A stretch of DNA of 64,000 bases from Gymnogyps californianus (Eukaryota > Chordata > Aves > Accipitriformes > Cathartidae), in assembly GCF_018139145.2 (NCBI RefSeq), contig NC_059486.1:1674001-1738000 (forward strand), in the 5' to 3' direction. Position 1 is the stretch's first letter; each line of letters begins with the position of its first letter. Both the position numbers and the translations under genes were made by a program. Positions 27,830 through 40,100 of the stretch are shown here, in pieces. Below the pieces are notes generated by a model. It was given only the letters and a program-made list of their open reading frames with translations, was not told the origin of the DNA and did not search any database.

Positions 27830-28560
27830 TACCTCAGATCCAGACCTGGCGCCGGGCTCCTTGGGGCCGGGGCCGGCCGAGGGGGAACCCGCCTCGCAGG
27901 GGCAGCGCCGAGGGCGGGCGGGCGGCGGGGCCCGGCGGGGCAGAGCCGCCGGCGGGGGCGGAGACACGCCAGGCTCCGCCCATCCCGGGCACTTCCGCTC
28001 GCTACCGGAACGGCCGTCTGGCTGCGGAAGCGTGGTGCCGGTGGCGGGACGTGGCTGCCCGGTAACGGGGACTCGGGCACCCTGGCGGGGGCCGTATGGG
28101 GGTGACTGGGGCAGGGCGGCAGTGGTTGGCGGCAGGGCCTGGGAGTACGTGGCTGCGGCTGGGCAGGGTGACAGGGCCCGGTAAGGCGGCGGCGGGGCTG
28201 GTGGGGGGGGGCGGCGGTGGTGGCAGGTGGCTCAAAGGGGTGGCTGGAGCGACAGGGCTTGGCTTAACTGGCGGTGGCTGGAGAGGGTGGCTGGGGGGTG
28301 TTGTAGGGCTGGCAGAGCCGGGTCGAGGTGGGAGGGCCCGGAGGGGCCGCAGGGCCTGGGGCCGGTGGCATCGGCTGCCGGGGTGCTGGGGCAGGGAGCG
28401 GGGTAACGGGGTAACGGGGCTTGGGGCTGCGGCGGTGGCTGGAGGGGGTGTTTGGGGCTACAGGAGGGCGGCTGGGCCTGGTGGGGTGGCGTACAGGGGA
28501 GGAGGGTGTGCAGGGAGGCGTGGGCAGAGCTCGGTTCGGTGCTTGGCTTGGGACTAGGTG
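27830..28560 (+). promoter_or_regulatory. ASCC2: CpG island, ASCC2 promoter and probable noncoding exon 1
   Basis: A sharply bounded GC- and CpG-rich island lies 2.5-3 kb before the first ASCC2 coding exon. Three ETS/GABPA-type cores cluster in 40 bp: ACTTCCG at 27,991, ACCGGAA at 28,004 and GCGGAAG at 28,024. This suggests a TATA-less start near 28,000-28,050. Two plus-strand donors could end exon 1: CCG|GTAACG at 28,062 and the better-looking CCG|GTAAGG at 28,181. The translation start lies in the next exon, so exon 1 is untranslated. The 3' half of the island (28,190-28,560) is strongly G-rich on the plus strand. Exact start site and donor choice cannot be decided from sequence alone. Confidence 0.75.
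28190..28520 (+). repeat. G-skewed imperfect GGCTGG/GGGGTAAC-rich tract
   Basis: The start of ASCC2 intron 1 is packed with G-runs: G9 near 28,202, repeated GGTGGCTGG-like units between 28,238 and 28,300, and two adjacent GGGGTAAC units at about 28,401-28,416. The units are degenerate rather than a clean minisatellite. The strand skew (G on the sense strand just after a CpG promoter) is the pattern seen where R-loops and G-quadruplexes form; this is an inference. Confidence 0.55.
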
Positions 28561-30246
28561 GGCAGTAGGGCTGGGTGCCTGCTGTCGGCTGGCTGGAGGT
28601 CTTGAGGTGCAGTAGCAGGGGGAAAACTAGGGCTGGTGATGTGAAAGTAGATGAAGGGGAGAGGGCTGCCGGGGCTTCACCTGACTCTTTAGCAGCACAT
28701 CCAATGTGTGCCTCTGCTGTTAGTGAAGCTGCAGCGTGGCACCCTTCCTCTGCCGGCAGTGCTGTGGTGGGTGCCTCGGCCCCGGCAGTGTGCACCTCGC
28801 CCTGGGTGTCCCCTTGTCTGTGCAGGGCAGAGAACGTTTCTAACGCTGTGAAAATAAGTTTCCCTGGCAAAAGTTTGGTTTGTTGTATTCTTCTTCAGGG
28901 CTGTTCGGTTCTTACACTGTGTGCCTGAAATCACAGGGTATGACAAATTAATCATGTCCTTGTAGTTTAGACCAAAGCTCTTGGGGAGGAAAAGCATATG
29001 ATAGTGATCGGGAATGACTCTCTGTGTTGAGGATATTCCGTACTCAGGTTTATTCTCTTCTCCAGATGAATAAGCTTTTGGCCAGGGAGCCTGTCTCTTC
29101 CAAGATGTTTTTGACTTGGACTGGAGATTTTGATGCTTGGCAGGCTTGAAATGAGACACGTGACCTTTTTTTTCCTTGTTGCAAACACACGCTTCTATGT
29201 GCAGTTTTCAGAATGACTCTAGAAATTTTAAGAGCCAAATTAAATATATGATGAGAACTGAAAAACAGCTTGGCTTATTCTGCTGAAAATTTGTTGGGTT
29301 TTTTCCCCGAAGAAACTGTTTATCATAAAGAATTGAAAACGCTCTTGTCAACATTCTAATCTTTAAACTCCCTTGGGAAGACATAATTATTTTAAGTTTT
29401 CTAAGCTGTATGTATTGGTGTTGCTCTACTGTAATTTTTTCTTTCTTTTTTTTTTTAAAAATTGAACTCTAAAATGTTAGATGACACAATTTTTGCCTGA
29501 ATCCAATAGGTGACAAGTTCTCTGGAACTAAAAATGTTACTCTTTCACTTGCTGTCTAAACTGTGATCTTGCTCCTGAATCAGTATTGTTCAACTGTAGA
29601 GACACTTCTCTTGTTTTAGTTGTTATTATGCCCAGGCAATGTGAATGCAATTAAATATGCATATGAGGAGACTTGTGATCTTAGACCTTAACAAGAACAT
29701 AACTTTTTAGTACCATTTCGCAGAAATCGTAATACTATAAATTCCTCAAGAAATGAAAAGCTCTGTTAACCTGCAATTTTAATTTTTTGTTAATATCTGA
29801 ACTTTTTTAACAATGCACATAACATACTTTTCAAACTCTAATGTTTGACTTACAGTTAATTTCAGAAAGTTAGCTGAAATATTTCTGAGCATAAAAATGC
29901 TGTTGAAGATTAAAATGTGGTTTTGTGAGCACGTGGGATTTGGCAGGGGAAAGGAAGGCTGGGTTTTGTAGGCTCAGCCTGTGTACCTTATCTGAATGAG
30001 TACGGAGTGATTCTGCCACGTAAGCACCAAAAATATTCTTTTAATAGTATGTTGGCAGGATGTGTTCTGATTGCTTCTCCAGTTTATACTGTCAGGAGAC
30101 AGACTGCAAGCATTAAAAGAGACTGCAAAGGCAGAGAGTTTAGCCCAGCTCTTCAGGAACCAGATTTAAATATCAAGCTTCCATATGAAACAATGTCCCC
30201 AAATGCTTTTTGTTGTCCTGGAGGATATCTATGGCCTCTCAATAAG

Positions 30247-30822
30247 TGTCCTGGTTTTGGCTGGGATAGAGTTAATTTTCTTCCTAGTAGCTGGTACAGT
30301 GAGTGCAGTGTTTTGGATTTAGTAGGAAAATAATGTTGATAACACACTGATGTTTTTAGTTGTTGCTAAGTCGTGTTTATACTAAGTCAAGGATTTTTCA
30401 GCTTCTCGTGCCCAGCCAGCAAGAAGGCTGGAGGGGCACAAGAAGCTGGGAGGGGACACCGCCAGGACAGCTGACCCAAACTGGCCAAAGGGATATTCCA
30501 TACCGTATGCCGTCATGCCCAGTATATAAACTGGGGGGAAAGCTGGCCAGGGACCGCTGCTCGGGAACTGGCTGGGCATCGGTCGGCAAGTGGTGAGCAA
30601 TTGCATTGCGCATCCCTTGTTTTGTATATTCTAATTCTTTTATTGTTATTATTATTATTATCATTATTATTACCATTATTATTATTTTCTTCCTTTTCTG
30701 TCCTATTAAACTGTCTTTATCTCAGCCCACGAGTTTTACTTTTTTCCTGATTCTCTCCCCCATCCCACTGGGTGGGGGAGTGAGTGAGCGGCTGCGTTGC
30801 CGGCTGGGATTAAGCCACGACA
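30247..30822 (+). mobile_element. Solo LTR of an avian endogenous retrovirus, sense in ASCC2 intron 1
   Basis: A 576-bp unit starts TGTCCTGG and ends ACGACA, giving the TG...CA termini of an LTR. Inside are a TATA box (TATATAAA, 30,523-30,530) and a poly(A) signal (ATTAAA, 30,705-30,710), in LTR order. Flanking 5-mers ATAAG and GTGAG agree at three of five bases with two transitions, compatible with an aged 5-bp target duplication. No gag, pol or env sequence adjoins it, so it is a solo LTR left by recombination. I recognise the terminal sequence as a family abundant in neoavian birds, probably ERVL-like; the family name is not certain. It has the same orientation as ASCC2 and ends about 250 bp before the first coding exon. 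Confidence 0.85.
30641..30687 (+). repeat. (TTA)n/(ATT)n microsatellite inside the LTR
   Basis: A period-3 run of ATT units interrupted by single C substitutions lies between the LTR's TATA box and its poly(A) signal. Confidence 0.85.
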
Positions 30823-31073
30823 GTGAGGAACAGGGATGAAAGTAAAGCTACCACGTTACAGGTTTCTCTGAGGCACGTGCAGGTGGCTCTTGGGTGTTCC
30901 CTCGAGGTTTGGCATTTGGGTGGTGTATAAATTGCTTTGCATAAATATATTTCCAGCCGCTTTGTGTGTGTGTGTTACAGTAAGGGCTGTAGCCTCTTCT
31001 GTTATGCTTTTGGTTGATCGACCTTGTAAAATGCATCCTGTGCTGCTTTTGTTTTTCTGTTTGCTGAAGACAG

Positions 31074-31169
31074 GAACACGTCATCACGATGCCGGCATTG
31101 CCTCTGGATGAACTCCAGCTGACAGAAAGGGATCCCGAGACAGGGAAGCTGAGAACTCTGCCAGCACTG
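31074..31169 (+). CDS. ASCC2: ASCC2 coding exon 1 (residues 1-27)
   Basis: The acceptor is GACAG|GAACACG at 31,073. The ATG at 31,089 follows only 15 nt of leader, with an A at -6 and a G at -1. The exon encodes MPALPLDELQ through RTLPAL and ends phase 0 at CTG|GTGAGC. The start matches the conserved ASCC2 N-terminus. Confidence 0.95.
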
Positions 31170-34100
31170 GTGAGCTGTGTTTTTCCTGAAAGCCAAACAA
31201 GACCTTTAATAAATAATTGTCTTATGTTGAGGCCTGGGCAAAACTACCCCTTGGTCCAGGATATGATGGAATTTGGTTAGCTTGCCTGTTAAAGAAATTT
31301 TCTTTGTGTTTTAGTGCATTCAGATAGTTGAGATTTCATTTATCCACTGTTGGAAAAAAACAAAAACAAAACAAAAACAACTTGCTGTGTCCAACATCTG
31401 TAGTAAACTGTGTTCTCCCAGAACTACTTATTCTTTTGAGGAACAGCCCGATTAGTAATGTAAACTTTGCTGCAATAGAGAGAATGCTTTGGGAGCTTTT
31501 GCAAGCTCTGCGTGAAGTTTAGCTCTGAGCTGTAGCACTGGGATAAGTCTGTCCACTTACTGCATCCCGTGACCTCCCACCCTGTGGCTTCAGCTTGGTG
31601 AAATCAGAAAATTAAATCCACAATAACCCTTTTCTCCCAGAAATAAGAAGGCATGGAGAGAGCCTTCTGGGCAAGTTGCGGAAGTGGGACCTGCCGTTAA
31701 TGCTGCTTGCTCGTGAGGAGGTGTACCCTGGGCGTACGTGTGGGTTGAGGCAGAGCTCGAAGCTGCTGCTCGCTACTCAACATGGTTCTCCTTCTAGGGT
31801 GGGAGTATTTGGGCAAAGCCTGTTCAGTAACCCTTGGGAAGGGTAGTGAAATGTTTCTTCTCTGTATTTGGTGGTCATGGTGGTTTGGCTTCATGGATTG
31901 TTGTGCAAGAACCGGTTTGGAGGAAAAAGAGAGAGTGCAGGCCACGTTTCAAAGGCATGACATTAAGCTGTTGCTGTTTGTTTTGAAGGTGTGGGAGGAT
32001 TGCTTTGCAAGGCTTTTGGTTAATAGAATCCAAGGAGCACATCTACCAAATTACGAAGGTCTGAAAATATTGCTGATAAATAAGGATGCAAACCCACTGA
32101 TCTGCTGCCTTGAAAGATTAGAAAGTGGGAAGTTACCAGGGAACTGAATGTCAAATTGTATTAAAGCGTAATTTTGTGTTTGTTTCCTAAAATCTAGTGA
32201 GCAGTGCAAATGGTAACTGGGCGTTCCTGTCACTTGGTCTGTAGTTTTAATACAGTGTTTTGGCTTTCTGCAGCACCCAGAAATAAAAGCAGATCGGTCT
32301 TTTGTGCTATACAGACCGCCACCTGTTGTCAGAGACCCTGCTTTAGTGGAAGAATTCTTGGAGCGAGCAAAATTCATTGCAGATGACCTGAACTGGCTTC
32401 TGGCTTTGCCTCATGACAAATTTTGGTGCCAGGTAATAATTGTTTTGTGGACACTGAAGAAAAAGCATGAACAATCTAGGTGCTTGTAAAAGCCACAGAC
32501 TTTAAATTGTTTTCATAAAGACTTGTATATGCTCATTACATCATTTGTCAAGCATTTTAATTACTGCACCTTAGAGTGCATAGAAAGTAGTATTTCACTA
32601 TAGAATTTTCATTGTGGATTTTAAGAGTTTGCTTGTATTTGATGCATATATGAATCCTTTTAGCACTCTTGACTGTTTTGGATTACTTTTAAATTTAACT
32701 GGGCTGCCTGTGAGCACAACCTATGAATGTGTGACATTCCCTTCTTTCCATTTTCTTGTCTTTCGTTGTGCAAGGTAATATTTGATGAGACACTTCAGAA
32801 ATGTCTGGATTCCTACCTGTGCTATGCCCCTCGCAAGTTTGATGCGTTGCTGGATTGCCATCCAGAGGTGAATGACATGCAGAAATGTCTTCATCGGAGT
32901 GTCTTCCTGACTTTCCTCAGAATGTCCACTCACAAGGAGTCCAAGGTAAATATTTCTTTGCCTTGCAGATGCTCCGGGCTGTATAGCGTAGGAAAAAAGA
33001 CAATTAGAGAAATTAATCGTGTTTCTTCCTTGCATGTCCAACTGCGTTCCTCTCCCTGGCTTTTTTTATCAGTCTGTTTCTCCGTATGGAGATGATAACC
33101 ACTCAGAGCTGAAGTGTCTGAACTATGCAATGACTTCTTAGGAAGGAGATCCAGGCAGACAACTAAGTAATAGCAAGTTAGCCATGTGTGGTGGAATGAT
33201 ATGTCACTGTAAGAGGAAAAAAGAGCAAGTTGGCCTTTGTACGGCTGCATGGAACAGAGGCGCTTCAGGCCACCAGTAGCTGAGCTACTCCCTCAGTAGC
33301 TGAGTTCACTCCCTCAATGCCACTTCCTCTGTGCCGTGCAGTGTCGCGTATCTGTGCTAATACTTGTCTCTCCTTGAACTTTCCCCAAGTTTTGGGCACA
33401 CAATGAAATTGCTCTAAACTTCTCTTTTCTTGGCATCATACTTGAAAGACATACTCGGCCCTAGTTGTGTGAGTGCGACTCCCATCAGGAGCCGTGGAGT
33501 TTTCACAAGGCCTTTGGGCAGGATGAGTGAGGCACCTTGTGCTTTAGCAATTACTCCCTTGATAGCCTCATTGGTTCATGATGTGTTATTTCGTGAAGTA
33601 TTGATTCTCTTGATTATCACAATGGTGACATTCAGGACATTTTGAGGAAAGGTCTTGGAATGGGAGCTGGAGGACTGGGGCTGAGGTAGAAGGAATGCTG
33701 GAGCCTGCAGCTGGCACCGCTTCAGCAGAAGTATTTGACACCTCTATGGTGTCTTTCATTCCAGGATCTGATTAAATCTTACCACTCCAATGAGGCAGAG
33801 AAGCATTCGAAACCATTTTATAGCTGAGTAATTTGAAGAGAATGAATAGTCTGTTGTCCTGCAGGCAGTCAGCAAGAGTTCTAGAAATTGAACCTAGCCA
33901 GCGTAAAGCCCTGTCCCTCTGCTTTAGCAGGGAAAATGTGCGTACTGCCTTTCACTGTGATTGAAAACATTTGCTGTCATAGGCAAATTTGTCTTCTGAA
34001 AATCTGAAATCATGTTGTAGCTTGCTTGTTTCTCAGTGTCAAAGACGATGGAATTTTTGTCATCTAGAATTTTAGAGGAAATTCCTTCAATGTTACGAGT

Positions 34101-37100
34101 CACGTGTTTTTGACACAGTGTTCCAGCAGTCAGGGTACAGAGCTGCAGTTCCTGGGTTTTCTTCCTACTTGTCACTGATGCAGTCGCCTTTGGTGCCTTG
34201 ATTCTGCTCTTCCAGGGTACCAGTAACCTCAGGCTGTGATCTCACGTGTATTTTTTCAGTGTCAGTGCCAGTTAAGCTGTGCCTATGCCTGGTTACTCAT
34301 TCCTGCTCCTGAGCTGAGCCATTCTTGTGTCAGCTCAGCTGCTTATTTGGCCACGTCGTGAGCCAGGTCTGGGAACTGAACAAACTGTAGGCAGCTTTTT
34401 GTTTTAACTTTTAGGTTGATTGGTTCACTTCGTGGTGCGGCCTGGCCCTGTGAGTGGTGCGAGGCCAGTGGGGTGGATGGTGTAGTGGCAGTGACAAGCA
34501 GCTGGGAATGTGGGGATGGAGGGCTCTGCAGAAGCTGGCGTGAGCAGAGTTGCTGCCTTCTATGAAACAAAATCCTTAATACACCTTTGAGAGATGTTTT
34601 TACATCTGTCAGTTACAGATGTCATTATAATGCTGGAGTTCTTGCAGAGTAAGATATGGATTATCCTTTAAATGACTTTTTTTTTTTTTCTTTTGTAGGA
34701 TCATTTTATCACTCCCTCTGTCTTTGGAGAAATTATTTACAATAACTTCCTGTTCGACATCCCTAAGATTCTGGATCTCTGTGTGCTTTTTGGGAAAGGA
34801 AATGGTCTCCTGCTCCAGAAGATGATTGGTTAGTTAAAGCCAAGGAACAACTTGTTGCATTTAGGCTTTTGCTTACTGGTATAATGGCAAGTGATGAGTG
34901 GGGTTTTATACCAATGTTACTGCTCTGAAAATGAATTGTTCAGTAGCAACTAGAATCTATAACATCTAGATCAATTCCTAGATCAGATTACTTTTTTGTT
35001 TTTTCTTGTGAACTTCATTTATGTCAAGGAAAGCATTGTGTCCTGCTGCTTAGCTGTCCTGAGCTGGGCTCGTGGCGTTAGGCATGAACCAAGGCTCAGT
35101 TATGCCTCAGCAGTTGTTTCCCATGCCAACTAAATGTGTCCTCAGCCAGTGTAAGAGGACCATGACGGCTCTGTAAAATCCTGGTAGAGATGGGAAGGGG
35201 CAAAGAACTCCACTCCTGGGCAGGGAGGGAGGAGGGTTAGAAGATGGGGCACGGTCCAACGGCTCATATGGGTGCTTTTGTTCCCAGAGTTGGGAGCCAA
35301 GCAAAACGTGCAACATGCGCTAATCACTGGTCTATGAAGTGGGAGAACTTGAAATGTCAATGCAGACATTGATTTATACAGTGCCTTCAAACCACAAAGC
35401 ACTTCAGAGCATTGCTCAAGCTGTGCTTATCCCCAGGTTTCTCTGTATCTGTGCAGACAGTCTTAGTGGCAAGTGCATATTAAGTAACATCTCAGCCTTG
35501 GACGCTAGAACCTGTGTAATGAAGAGAGGGCATATTGGTTTAGCTTCTGTATTTATCCTGTGCTCTCTTCACAAGGGAACCACTTGTGATCTTTAACATC
35601 CACCTGAGCACAGATGGAAGAGTACCTAACCTTGGATTAAGTGAGCTCTTCTTCCTAAATTCTAACCCACTTTGTCTGCAGTTCGTGTAATGAAACTTCT
35701 TCCTTTCTTTGGTAGTTATTTTTCTCTCATTTCCAAGTTGACTAACATGAGAAGCGTTAGAGATCATGTGATGCAGACAAATTTCTGGACCAGAAAAGTG
35801 TAGATAAACCTTTGCAGTTTTTAATCCCTTTATCCTTTTTCAGTGACTTCCACTCTAAATTCATCTGTCAAGCCTCAGAGGTGGAAAGAAGGCATGACAA
35901 GATAGATAATTCTCTTTCAGATGTGAAGCTTAGATTATCTGGGTCTTAAAATATTCCGAAGAAGACCTAAGTGTGTGAAACCCCATTTGAATTATACATA
36001 TGCTCTGGAGTGCAATGCAATAATGCTGCACGCAAGTGACCGATGATTTGCTCACCTGATTATTTGCATTATGTTGTGACAATAACGGCATGAGCAGTTC
36101 TGGTGTGTAATTCATAACTTGATGAACTTTAGGTTCTTCTCGGGGTATAAATTTTTCTGAAACCTGCCTCATAACTCTTACCCATGCTCTGTCCTTGCTG
36201 GAGAACTCTGTTAATTTTCATCACCTGAACGGTAATTCACAGGAAAATAGGCAGCCTCTGTGCTTACTTGGTGAGGATTTATGGTACGCCATTACTCAGC
36301 GGAGTATTCTGTAAAGATAATGAAGTCCTAGTAATATAATAGCAGGTGTTACTAAAGCCTCATTACCTTTAAGAAATATTCTGCAGAACACTTTCCAGTG
36401 TATGCTGAACTGTTAGCAGTAATTAAAAGTCAACTCCAGTTGTCAAATAAAGGAACTAGGAATGTTTAGCGATAGTATTTGCATTATTCATTGATTCAGC
36501 CTGTGGGGCGTGAATCATCTAACATCTCGTTTGCTCTGCTCTGATGAGCATATTCTCGTTACCAGCTCTCCAGTTGCACTGAAGAGTTGATGGGCCAGCT
36601 TTATAGGAGTAGGCCCTGTGCACGAGTTGAGAAGTGAGCCTGTGCCCATCTCCTAAATGGTTATTAGCTGTGTCTGGAGGGGCTGGGGGGTGTCAGTAAT
36701 AATGCAGGTACATCTTCTGGTGCAAATTTGCTTGTTGGCATGAATGTCCGAACTAACGGGAAATGGTCTCCTTCCCCCTCTCTTCTCAGAAAATATCTTC
36801 ACTCAGCAACCAAGTTACTTCAGTGACCTAGACGAAACTCTGCCCACGGTCCTCCAGGTACTGCTTTCCTGCTTGGCCCAGGGCTCGGATTTCATTTGGA
36901 AATGTGGCATAGCTTAGAGGGTGGAAGGGAGCAAATGTGGTCATAGGCAGGCAGAATGTATTTGCTATTGCTTACTTTCTCTGGTTTATGCTAATGTGTG
37001 TCAGGTAGGTTTTGAACCTTTATCTAAAACAATTACTTGATGACTATTTCCTATTACCTTCCTTCAGCTTCTGGCCTTCTCTGCAGTTAATCTCAAGGAC

Positions 37101-40100
37101 TTGTCGTTAGACGGTTCAAAAAGTATTGTTTGTATCCTGCCCCCCCACAAGCGGGGGAAGCATTGAAACTTAAAACAACAAAATCGAGACCATGAGAGGT
37201 AGCTAAGACTAGACATAGTAGAATGGGTTAGCGTTAACACTGCAGGTTTCAGGAGTAAATGAAAATCTGTTGGAAGGGATGCATTGTTGCCATACAAAAG
37301 GTATTTAGCACCTCTCCATGTCGAAGCTTTCATTTTTGTAAGCAGCTTTTATATTCCCTAGGCTTGGTAAGCAGGATTCACATTTAACCTGAGGGGGAAA
37401 TCAAGGTGCCTTGACATCTTTGTACCCTGAAAATGTCATGTTTATGTCCTCAAAAAGCTCACCTGTGCACAAAAATAGACAAACCCAAGATGCCGTTTAC
37501 CCCAAGACACCTATAATGTCACTTGACTTTTTGAAAGCCCACATTCTTCTTTTTTTCCGTGTTTTAAGAAACTGTTAGAGGTAAATCTCAGAGGTGGTAC
37601 CACGTTTAAAAAATATTCTAGGATGCAAGACCAAACCTTCAAATGAATTACTGGGGAGGACAGCAGAGATTCCATTTGCTTTTGTGATGTACCATGTCGG
37701 AGCAGTTCCTCTGCAGAACACTGGTTTCTTTACTGTGTGTTTTGGTAACCATTGCAGGGTGATACCAGTGTATCTCAAGTGTGTGGGTGTAACAGCTCAA
37801 ACAAAGATGTGTCATTACTGATCCATAAAACTAGTGATGTGCTTACACTGTCGCTGAAAGGAGTTGATACCTGTGCAGATTTAGGAGCTTACATGCCCTG
37901 TGGACTAGTAATATTAACCCCAAGTATGCAACTTCAGTACCTTTAGCCACCCACTCACATATCTCTGGGAGGAGGGTTTGACAGATCTCTCAAGGTGCAA
38001 ATGTAGAGGAATTGCTTTTAAGTTGGTCCTACACCAAAGGTTGTTAGCAATCCGGAACCTAATTCTATTGACTTCTCCCCAGATTCTTTGTTTATAAACA
38101 AGAGCCACAAAATCTGTCCTGCTAACCTCAGGGGAGAGGGCAGGGTTTGGGACTAGCTCATAAGCCGGAGGTGGTGTTAACTTCCCAATTGTCCCGCTAC
38201 TCCCTTGCAAATAGGGATCCCGGGTGGCCTCCCAGCGTTGGCCTTGCTGGCTGATTTTTCTCACATAGCTAAGGATTTGGATTAGCTGCAATCCCTGTCT
38301 CGACACCATGACCATATGCAGCTGCACTTAAATTACTTGCAAGTTGCACGGAGTTTCAGAAGTGCAATGTGGCCCTTCCTGCTGTAGCCTGCAAGAGTCT
38401 GTTGCGGCTTTCATCTTACACAGCTCCGTGCTGTATGGAAATAGTCCCATATTGCATATGTGATCATAGCAGTGATTATTAACAAGATAAGGCGTGTCCC
38501 ACAGCTTTCTCTTGTCTGTTTTAACACTTTTCTGTTCTCTTGATTTAGGTGTTTAACAGTATTTTGCGTAAGTGTGGTTTGCAGTGTGAAGGAGCCTCTG
38601 CTGAGCCTCAGAAATTGGAAGAAAAAGTAAATGTGACTCCAGGGAACATGCCCCTCCAGGTAGAACTGTTGCTCCTTGCACTTTACTGTTTGTAGTTGTG
38701 CAGACTGAACAGTCCATGGAGCAGTGAGACCACAGAGGGTCATTCTGTTCCCAAATACTGATGGCTCATACAGCATGTGGTTCCATGTCATTGTTTCAGT
38801 GTTTGTCATATGACTTGATGATAAAGCCTTTCCACCATGAACTGGTTGCTTTGCTCATGTGCATTTCAACCATATCCATTGTATCGTGGGTTCTTTATGA
38901 ACCTTGGCATCTTTTTCGCTTAGCCAGCTTATAAGTAATGTAACAGACTATCTGACGGAAGTCTCTACGTAACCCTGACAGTGATCAGAATTGATTTTTT
39001 TTTTTTTTCTCCAGAAATGTTTGTTTAGCAATAGTGTACTTTAACTCTAGTTAAGAGGGGTGTTTTTGTGCTGGGTGCTGTACAAAGACAGGCCCCATGT
39101 CAGTGAGCATGGTCTTCTACAAAATCTTAGTTGTACAGTTTGTGTGTGGGAGTTGTTACAGCTACCCTGGAAACGCATCTTGCACTGAAATGGACCACTG
39201 AAATCATCCCTTTAATTCCTCTATTACTGCTATGCAGTGCTTCCAGCTAGATGGGGAAGAATACTATATGTGGAGGATATATTGAGGATAAAGCCACTGT
39301 CCAAAATGGGATATGATGATTCTGTGAAATTACGAGAATCTTCTTTAATGAGAGTGAGCAGTTGGGATTGCATTATAGATCTTTAAAGGATAGAAGTTTT
39401 AGTAGAGACATTGTCTCTGCATCTAGACCCGGTAACATGTAATGTGTTTATAATTGAGAGCAGACTGTCTTTGTGCAGTCAGGAAAAAGGCTTGGTCTGA
39501 ACATGATGTGTCCCTGTTAGTGAGTTATACTATGTTCCTAGGAAAACTTGTCTGGCTTTTCTCTCAGTAATTGCTCTTTCTCTCTCAGGAGCTGAAGGAT
39601 ATTGTGCTGTACTTATGCGACACTTGCACGACACTCTGGGCGTTTCTTGATGTCTTCCCATTGGCTTGCCAGACCTTCCAAAAACATGAGTTTTGTTACA
39701 GGTACATCTTGGACCGCAGACAGAGCTTGTCTTGGCGAAGTAAAAATACTGAATGTGCTACTGTGTCCTGTCCCAGTCCCTTCGTTGTTAAAAGAGTAGG
39801 CAGATTTAATGCAGCTAGAGACTGCTAGGTTCACACTGACAGGAATACAGAATAATAAATAAATGAGTATAGAGATGTCTAGAGTTTGTCTGTTATATGG
39901 TCACCTTCATCATTATCTGTGAGTGATCCTAGAGCCAGGCAACCATGACAATTTCAAAACCCAGCTAAATGGTACTCGGTGTGCTTTGGAAAGGGTGGAG
40001 AGGGACAAGCAGAAAAGAGTTGTGGACAAAAAGAGCTTCCTGCTTTAGGACCCGAAGCAAGGGAAGTAGAAAGTATTTCAGAGTGATAGTCCATCAAGGT

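Larger units (their letters stand above)
28182..31073 (+). other. ASCC2: ASCC2 intron 1
   Basis: The start depends on which exon 1 donor is used (28,062 or 28,181). It contains a G-rich tract at its 5' end, AT-rich DNA at about 29.2-29.9 kb, and the solo LTR close to its 3' end. No exon is recognised inside. Confidence 0.65.

Noticed and set aside
30247..30822. A full endogenous provirus around the LTR
   Set aside because: No gag, pol, env, primer-binding site or second LTR is seen on either side; it is a solo LTR.
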